Origin: Fistulifera solaris
Taxonomy: Eukaryota > Bacillariophyta > Bacillariophyceae > Naviculales > Stauroneidaceae
Direction: 5' to 3'
NCBI GenBank assembly: GCA_030295235.1
Contig: AP026139.1
Coordinates: forward strand, 558,001 to 622,000
Length of the DNA stretch: 64,000 bases
A model generated the notes under the pieces. The model ran no database searches. It saw only the letters and a program-made list of their open reading frames with translations, and was not told the DNA's origin. A program made the position numbers and the translations under genes. The number at the start of each line of letters is the position of its first letter. The stretch's first letter is position 1. Of this stretch, positions 57,023 through 64,000 are shown piece after piece.

Positions 57023-58698
57023 ATGATCAAGCCGCTCGCCTTTTTGTTTTGGCTACAATTGTCAACATGCACCTACGCCTTTCAATCACTGCCTTCCACA
57101 CAGTCGACAACATTGCACTCCACGGAATTGTTTTTAGCCAAACGAAGACAAACGAAACAGAACAGAGAAATTGAAAAGACTCGTCCCAAGTCATTTTACG
57201 ACAAAATTGATGCCAAGAGCGCCACGAGCACAGCCGAACTCACGGAGGAAGAACGGGCCCGCGAAGAACGCGCCCGCGCCGCACCGGAACGCATGGAGAA
57301 GCGTCCGACCGTTTCGACACTGATTGTGGATGAAGAGTCGGGGACCGAAATTGTTGCACAGGGACAGAATGTGATGGATGTAGTCACCCGCAAAGCCGTC
57401 CAACTGAGTCCGCGTGGACCTGACTACCGATTGGCGCAATTCTTTCCGGGGGTGCCACCGGAAATTCGTCAAAAGTACCGTTACGCCAATTGGAGTACCA
57501 TTGAAGTACCAGAAATGGTTGAAGCGTTGCGAGCGGCCTGTTCAACGCGCGATGGAACGATTCCACCGCATCCCAGTGTCACCAATAAGGGCATTGATTT
57601 TGTACTCGCCAATCGCGATCGGCTGGGATCGCGCATGAAGCAGACACTGGGACGGTTGACAATGCGTGCGGCTTCACAGGAAATATAGAACAAATGAAGC
57701 AAAATCAGATGCTGTGGAAGAACTACCTCACGTTGGAGAATCACATTTCGGCGCCGTTTCGTCAAATGATGATGGATGCAGAAGGAAGGATTGGGCCAAA
57801 CTTTGGTAATCTCGATCTTCAAGCGTACGCCAATGGAGCCCTATATGAGAGATGTGCTAATTATCTTGTTCTCAAGGGAATGGTGGCGCATTGGGAGAAG
57901 AAAGTCGTCGATGCTGACGCCAACGAAAAAACAGTACAAACGCGCGAAAACTACATTCGCAGTATCTCTCGTGGCGATCCCCGGCGTTATTTGCCGGATC
58001 CGCCGATCCTCTTTACGCTCAAAGAATGCACACAAGTGTGCTACATGGCGCAGCAAATGACCAAAGCATTCGTAGACACGCCCGAATTGTTCCAAGACTT
58101 GCCCCCCGAAGTGCGTTTCGTGGAAGCAGCACTCAACATTCAGGGAGGCACGCCTCTGCGTCAGTTCATGTTGGAAGAATTTTGCCCGGCCGAAGGAATC
58201 GACGGTGCTGGTTTGCGAGAGGGTGTTCGTCGCTTGCGTGCACAAATGGAAAACATGCAGATCGATCCTTACGGTGATTTGACTCGATTGTTGGAGAAAC
58301 TCGAAGCGGCCATGGCAGTGGGCACCGAAGATGAACGGGATCCGTATCTACCTTATTTGACCAAGAACGATGGTCCCGGATCGTTCCAGACCTACACATT
58401 TAATCACGAAAAGCTGAGTTTGGTCCGATTCCTCGATGGCCAATACAACAACGTCGAAAATGCTGCTAGTAAACCTAAAGGAATGGGACTCGGAGACCTC
58501 TTCAACTTTGGAGGCTCATTACCGACAGCACCATCTTCACCGGTCCCGTCGGCTGATTCGTACAAGGTTCCAGAAGCCCGTGCAATGGGACGACCCCACG
58601 AATTGGGTTGGTTGGATCTACTCAATGACAAGCCGGAAGGTGAGAAGCTTCAATTAGGAAAAGTCCCCGCCGGTCGCATTATTCCGGATGATGAATAA
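57023..58698 (+). CDS. Plastid-targeted hypothetical protein
   Basis: ATG 57023. A missing A at 57681-57683 splits the frame (GAAA to GAAAA joins SQEN-IEQMKQNQML). 558 aa. The N-terminus (LAFLFWLQLSTCTYA|FQSLP) is a signal peptide with ASAF-like cleavage, so plastid import is likely. The middle contains LAQFFPGVPPEIRQKYR, ENYIRSISRGDPRRYLPDPPILFTLKECTQVCYMAQQ and TPLRQFMLEEFCPAEGID, with no domain I recognise. An Asn/Gly-rich linker and a conserved-looking LGWLDLLNDKPEGEKLQ end follow. Upstream residues in the frame lack ATG. Confidence 0.8.
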
Positions 58699-59214
58699 GG
58701 AAATGAAGAATTCTTTAAAAGCACACTTTTATGTTGAACTCCGTATAACCGCATGTTGAACCTTGTCTATCATGCCTTAGAAACAGCCGTGATTCATGAC
58801 TGAAATGCAGTCGTGAAGAAGGTCGCCCACATTGGCAAGTTTTTCCCACGAAAAAAAATGAGAAAGACCTTGTACATGCCGTTGAATGAAGTTGCATCTC
58901 AATGATAAATGATGATAACATAATATAGAGCTTATTCATGCATGCAAAACGAACGGAGATGAAACAGTATTGCAATTAGCTAAAACCAGTTGTTGGGTAC
59001 CAGTACGACACGGATGCGGTTGACATGATGGAGCCTTCCAAGTGGAAGTTGAAATCCAAGAAAATCCGACGAGTGAAATTCCTTTCACGTTGAAGTTCCT
59101 ACAACGACGTATTTTGCGTTTGATTTCTCTCTCCTTCATCAAATAATGCGAGATCGGCGTCTGCCGCTTTTCCAATTCATCTTCATTATTTCTCCTCCTT
59201 CTTCAGCAACAACC
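58699..59214. other. Intergenic with palindromic motif
   Basis: 516 bp between two plus-strand genes. Contains the palindromic motif GATTCATGACTGAAATGCAG plus TCGT (58791-58814). Remainder is AT-rich 3' UTR and promoter. Confidence 0.45.
58791..58814. repeat. Dispersed palindromic motif, copy 4
   Basis: Reverse complement reads ACGACTGCATTTCAGTCATG then AATC, matching the 10253 copy at 23 of 24 positions. About 48 kb from the other full copies. Confidence 0.6.
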
Positions 59215-61263
59215 ATGGCGCGGTTCTCTGCAGCGCTCGCCGCTTTACTGGCGATTCCTTCGTCCGCCTTTGTTCCTTCAACGAAACCGGCGACTCGCAG
59301 CTTCTCCCTTTCTTCAACGACGGAAAACCGAAATGTCAAACAAACTGAAAACACTTCGCGCGAGGAAATCATGACATTCTCGTACGACATGTCGCTGGAA
59401 CCAAAATACGAGAAGCCGACGTATCCAGGCACCGGTAACGGCCTGTCGGGTGATGCCGGAGAGTACGATGTTGTGGTGATTGGGTCCGGAATGGGTGGAT
59501 TGGCGTGTGGTGCCCTTTCGGCCAAGTACGGTGATAAAGTGCTCGTCCTCGAATCGCACATCAAATGCGGTGGATCCGCTCACACGTTCTCGCGTATGCA
59601 CAAGGGAGAAAAGTATTCGTTCGAAGTCGGTCCGTCCATCTTTGAAGGATTGGATCGTCCCAGTTTGAATCCTTTGCGCATGATCTTTGATTTGTTGGAA
59701 GAAGAAATGCCCGTCAAGACTTACACTGGACTCGGATACTGGACTCCGACCGGATACTGGCGATTCCCGATCGGCAGTAAGAGTGCGTTTGAGCAATTGT
59801 TGCTGGAGCAAGCCGAAGATGGTCCCAAGGCCGTAGAGGTAAGTCAGCAACCTTTACTCGCTTCTTCGATTCAAATGCACAAGGTCTGACTGTAGTTCTT
59901 ACTAAGGAATGGAATCAATTGAGGGCACGATTGAAGACCTTAGGTGGATCCACAACTGCGGTTTCCCTTTTGAATTTGCGTCAAGACGCTGGTTTCTTGG
60001 CGACTACCGCAGGTAGTCTTCCTTTCGTTGCGACCCATCCGGATGTATTTTTGGACCTCCCTTTGACATTCGACTCGCTTCATAAGACTGTGGATCAAAT
60101 TGTCACCGTGCCTTTCCTCCGCAACTTCATCGATACCATGTGCATCTTTTGTGGATTCCCTGCCAAGGGGGGCCATGACGGCTCACATGCTGTACATCTT
60201 GGAACGTTTCTTTGAAGAATCGGCTTGTTACTCTGTTCCCATTGGTGGAACGTGCGAAATGGGCAATACTCTTCAACGAGGGCTCGAAAAGTTTGGTGGC
60301 AAACTACAGCTAAATGCCCACGTAGACGAAATTATTGTAGAAAACGGACGTGCGACGGGTGTTCGCCTGAAGAACGGCAATGTAGTCAAGGCCAAGAAAG
60401 CTGTTGTCAGCAATGCAACTCCATTCGATACTGTCAAAATGTTGGGAACCAAACAGGATTTGCCCGAGGGTGTTGCCAAATGGAAGGAACAACTGGGAAA
60501 ATTGCCACGTCACGGTGCCATTATGCATCTCTTCATCGCCATTGACGCCAAAGACTTGGATTTGTCTCACATTGATGACCCTGCTCACCTTGTTGTTCAA
60601 GACTGGGGTCGCTCGCTTCAAGATTCTCAGAACCTCTGCAGTTTCTTCATCCCTAGTATCCTCGATAAGTCTCTTTGTCCGGAAGGAAAACACGTCATTC
60701 ATGTATACTCTTCGGGTGGAGAACCTTACGAGCCGTGGGAGAAGCTAACACCAGGATCAGCAGAATATGAGGCATACAAGGAAGAACGTGCGAACGTTTT
60801 GTGGCAGGCTGTCGAGCGTTGCATCCCTGATATCCGTGAGAGAGTCGAATTTTCCATTATTGGCTCACCTTTAGCTCACGAGGCATTCTTACGACGTGAC
60901 CGTGGAACATATGGAATGGCGTGGGCTGCTGGTACTTCAGCCCCGTATGCTGGTCTGCTAAGGAATATTTTACCTTTCCCATTTCCCGACTTGAAAACGC
61001 CAGTCGACGGGTTGCTACGATGTGGTGATTCGTGTTTCCCGGGTATCGGTACTCCCAGTGCTGCTGCTTCGGGTGCCATCGCAGCAAACACAATGAATCC
61101 TGTTGGCAAGCACATTGAAATGCTCAAAGAGGCTAGTACGCGCGACCCTACCTATAAGTTTCTTGACCCTGGTCCGCTCGCAAACTTCTATCGATACGGT
61201 CTCTTTTTAGATGCCATCACTCCGAGCCCAGAGCTGAAAGTAGAGCAAGTCACAACACCGTAA
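59215..61263 (+). CDS. CRTISO-like carotenoid isomerase/oxidoreductase, plastid
   Basis: Exons 59215-59838 and 59907-61263, with a 68-nt intron in phase 0. An upstream in-frame ATG (59146) exists, but 59215 begins a perfect bipartite plastid signal (MARFSAALAALLAIPSSA|FVPSTKP). G-run 60167-60172 is one base too long, and five G join FCGFPAKG to AMTAHMLYILERFF. 659 aa. FAD-binding Rossmann motif DVVVIGSGMGGLACGALSA, GGSAHTFSRMHKG, and the C-terminal CGDSCFPGIGTPSAAASG. The family isomerises poly-cis carotenoids (prolycopene to lycopene) or acts as related desaturase/saturase, so the exact reaction is not proven. Confidence 0.9.
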
Positions 61264-61495
61264 AGATGCACGCCTAATCCACATATGCCGACAATAGTCT
61301 ACAGTATTTTCTGAAATAACATCTTTATTTTATATTGTACAAGAGATGCGAATGCCACATGCGTCAAGAACACCCCGTAAAAGTGTACGAGTAGGACAAT
61401 GTTTTCAGCAGAGGTGCACGCTTCGAGGGGTGAGTTTGTAAATGGGAGATGTGTGAGGAATTATACTGTGTGACAGCTCTGTGCGAGCTGCTTCT

Positions 61496-62746
61496 CTAGG
61501 AGAGGCTATCTTCGGGGCGGCAGCCGTGGGTGACACAGACTGGAGAAACCGTATCGTCTCGCTTATCAGACGAGGACGATGTGGGGCGAGAATAGCCGCC
61601 TTTGAAATATAGCAGACGAAGACGCTCGCGACACTGCGTGACTTTGTCCCCCGAAGGTCGGACTCCAAATTTGCGTTCCAGATCTTGCGTGAATACGTCA
61701 ATAGCCTGAGCTGCACCAGGGGTATCTTCCATCGCATTCAAGAGGGCTGCAATAGCGACGTCAGAAGGGCGATGGGCGACAAAATAGTAGTCGATCACTC
61801 CGAGTTCTGTCAAAAAGCGCGCGAGTTCTAGAACATCATAGCGAACGTCATTTCCAATTACGTTTTGCGGCAACAAGAAGAGCATGTGCTTAGCAAAGCA
61901 GTAGGCACTGGGTGGGTGAACATGCCAGGAAAGAGCTCTGCAAAGATTGAGAAGAAAGAAAGACTTAGTGTTAGACAGTGGTATTTGCTCGCAAGCAAGT
62001 AGGGACTTGATGTCGAAAACGCTAGCTGAAAGTTCCACCAAAATGGAGGGAAAATTGATACTTAAGAGGTCGGACATTCGAAAGACACGAATCACCGATT
62101 CGAAATCCGCACATGTGACGTCGACATCTCAATTGATTGCTCGATAGTGGAGGAAATGTGTACTTAAATTCTGCACTGTGCAAAGACGTTGAGGCTTCCT
62201 TTCTGAGCCGACAGTTCTAGAAACTTGAAATCGTCTTCGGGTGGTGGAGTATGAGGGTGCGCAATGCGAGCATGAATACTCACCTTAAAATAGAAGCTTC
62301 CATGGCGACCATTTGATCAACACTGAAGTATCCGCGGCTCAATCCGATCATTGAAGCCATACTGATCTTTCCGGGCTCGTAGAGCTTGATTGCGAGAAAC
62401 AAACTGGTCATAGCAGCCAGCTGAAAAAGCTTCTTGTTGACGGTCCGAGTCGCCAAATATCTATCCAAATAATGAATAGCTACACCGACGACTTCTCGAG
62501 AATAGTCGAAGTGATCAATGACTTGGTAAGCCCACTCACATATTTTTTTCTCTCCAGATTTCGTTGATGCTGGATGTCGAGGAGGAGGATTTAGATGAAG
62601 AATGACTTCCAGACGATGACAAGAAAAAGGATTCGCAGAAATGGTTAAAGCTGCTGTTGGAAGTGAGGCGCCAAGTAATCTTCTGTTTTATAGAAACAAG
62701 CCTCTTGATGGAGCATCACATCCATTCGTTCTTGCAAGTCTACCAT
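61496..62746 (-). CDS. Cyclin (diatom-type)
   Basis: Exon 1 62746-62284, a 346-nt intron, exon 2 61937-61496. The GG at 62671-62672 (minus strand) is one G short, and its repair gives EDYLGASLPTAALTISANPF. About 301 aa. Cyclin N box: KKICEWAYQVIDHFDYSREVVGVAIHYLDRYLATRTVNKKLFQLAAM...LAIKLYEP. Exon 2 gives the C-terminal cyclin fold (ALSWHVHPPSAYCFAKHML). It resembles the expanded diatom-specific cyclins. CDK partner unknown. A Pro/His-rich linker (HLNPPPRHPASTKSGEK) separates the N-terminal tail from the box. Confidence 0.87.
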
Positions 62747-63375
62747 CGTCTCGAGAACTTGAGAGGATCGAACGTTGGTAGAATTTTATTGTGAAATCCA
62801 GGACGGAAATTAAATGGGGGTGTCGAATGTCAAAGCCAAGATCCAAAGTCCACAGCGCCTGCTGGCTGCTGGCACGTGGTGGCAAATGCAAGACATACGA
62901 GGTAAACAGAGGAATCCGTAAGTAGAAAACGTACCGTCACGCCTGATAATAGGCTATAAAGTATGTTGTTGACTAAGTACAAAACCCACACCTGCGACAC
63001 AGAAAGGGAGCTGCTATCGGTAAGAGTGTACCTGAGCCAGCCGACCAGTGAAATCAGGTCGAAAGCAGACGGCGGAAGATTTTTTTGTTTGTTGTATCTT
63101 CTTTGCCGCCGAGCGGAATTATCAACAGAGTCGGTACTCAACACATAGGACTAATTGGGCATCGCTACGTAGTAAGTAAAGTGGCAGAAAGAGGTACAGT
63201 AACAAGCGAGCAAAATTCAGAGACAACCATTTCTATTTGCTGGCGTTTAACAAAAATCCCAGGGCCGCTCTCTAACTTGCTAGGATTAAAATGGCAAGTT
63301 CCCTCCAACTAATCAGCATTTTCGCTAAGGGTCTAGCTAAAGCGCCCACACCTTCCGTATTAATAAAATACACTT
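62747..63375. other. Intergenic
   Basis: 629 bp between the cyclin start and the partial gene at the right edge. Short ORFs inside it lack coding character. No RNA gene recognised. Confidence 0.35.
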
Positions 63376-64000
63376 TTACAGCGCTAGGCGCTTCAAATCG
63401 GCTGCTAGAGATTCTCCCAGTGCACCACTCGTAGCCTTGATGTCTAGTTTCAGGCTGGACTCTTTTATCTTCACTAGGACTCTTACCCGAGCTCCAGAAC
63501 TAGAGCGACAGGCTAGTGTGCATGTCAAAGGATCATTGCCGTCAACAACAAATGCCCGAAGAGCGTCTACTAACGCCGCTCGTAATAAAGAAGGAGGAAG
63601 AGCGCCTGAATGAGGGATTCTGCACGTGTGTTTTGTCCATCCCGAAGAAGCAAGCTCTGCCGCGACATTTTCAAGAGTAACCCCTGGTTCAGGTCCACAA
63701 TGAAAGAAAGATGGAAGCACAATTTTTACGGAAACGTTTTCATTCTGCGTTTGTAAGTGACCCTTGATTTCCTGGGACTCGTCAAGCGGTGGACCAGGAA
63801 GTGGCCCCATTTTGAATTCGCTATGGCTCCCCGGCACGACATTACCTAACGTTGCAGGTTGTTGACCTTTCATGACCACGACGACGTCACTTAGTGGGGA
63901 CAAGGATTGATTCTCGAGCATCATAATCACCAGTAAACCGTCGGGAGACTGCTCAACCAGATATTTGATTATCACAGCAGACCAGTCAATGCTTGAGCTA
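63376..64000 (-). CDS. Partial gene, possible adaptor-type appendage domain
   Basis: Open frame from the right edge down to stop at 63376 (208 aa), so the N-terminus lies outside. No ATG start is present near the edge, which confirms it is truncated by the window. The start (VEQSPDGLLVIMMLENQSLSPLSDVVVVMKG) and the LGNVVPGSHSEFKMGPLP stretch resemble an immunoglobulin-like appendage (ear) domain, as in adaptor-complex large subunits. The assignment is weak and I do not name a subunit. Confidence 0.45.
   Translation of the reverse strand, partial: SSSIDWSAVIIKYLVEQSPDGLLVIMMLENQSLSPLSDVVVVMKGQQPATLGNVVPGSHSEFKMGPLPGPPLDESQEIKGHLQTQNENVSVKIVLPSFFHCGPEPGVTLENVAAELASSGWTKHTCRIPHSGALPPSLLRAALVDALRAFVVDGNDPLTCTLACRSSSGARVRVLVKIKESSLKLDIKATSGALGESLAADLKRLAL

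Noticed and set aside
59146-59214. Upstream ATG 59146 as the start of the CRTISO-like gene
   Set aside because: The sequence from 59215 is a textbook bipartite plastid signal, and the extra residues would sit in front of it.

Overview
This window looks like nuclear DNA of a diatom, probably a pennate one. Genes are tightly packed on both strands and carry zero to a few short GT-AG introns, mostly 50-90 nt. Several N-termini are a signal peptide followed by an ASAF-like plastid cleavage motif (clearest in the carotenoid isomerase, IPSSA|FVP). There is a cyclin of the type expanded in diatoms, and 5S rRNA genes are scattered singly. Many conserved genes are broken by single-base shifts at homopolymers, as expected from pyrosequencing-type data. 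I could not test a species name. A Fistulifera-like species would fit, but that is a guess.

Layout. 1-4.2 kb: partial coiled-coil gene (-), secreted protein ending GDEL (+), prohibitin (-), small basic/acidic protein (+). 4.4-6.6 kb: a poorly resolved minus-strand gene, a 5S rRNA, two foldback elements and short tandem repeats. 6.6-16.7 kb: 2OG dioxygenase with a methyltransferase-like front, DTW-domain tRNA modification enzyme, HAD phosphatase, SGNH-like protein, tRNA-guanine transglycosylase with a long Thr tract, carrier-like membrane protein, GNAT acetyltransferase. 17-21.1 kb: a second 5S copy and two convergent vacuolar-sorting-receptor paralogues. 21.7-25.1 kb: complex I 39-kDa subunit and two tandem DUF1517 plastid proteins. 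25.7-33.1 kb: a giant coiled-coil protein of about 2,160 aa, tail to tail with a RecA/XRCC2-like ATPase. 33.7-43.9 kb: Pro/Tyr-repeat PDZ protein, UVR/DEAD-box helicase, RBBP4/MSI1 WD40 protein with a 5-nt microexon, PanB, eIF5A, DPH3. 44.3-52.1 kb: FkbM-like methyltransferase, N-acetylglutamate kinase, EBP2, ARF1 GTPase, mitochondrial-type phosphoglycerate mutase. 52.5-64 kb: an ArfGAP-DENN-IQ fusion, a plastid hypothetical protein, a CRTISO-like isomerase, a cyclin, and a partial gene at the right edge.

The genes are mostly housekeeping and do not form an operon-like system. Recurring themes are vesicle traffic (two VSRs, ARF1, ArfGAP-DENN fusion), plastid proteins (two DUF1517, CRTISO, NAGK, a heterokont hypothetical, probably the helicase), and translation or ribosome factors (two 5S copies, eIF5A, DPH3, EBP2, DTW, TGT).

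The most interesting items are the ArfGAP-DENN-IQ architecture, whose ArfGAP half lacks its arginine finger, the 5-nt microexon, the methyltransferase-like/2OG fusion, and the small dispersed palindromic elements. About twenty single-base frame breaks, nearly all in homopolymers, are best read as base-call errors rather than pseudogenes.
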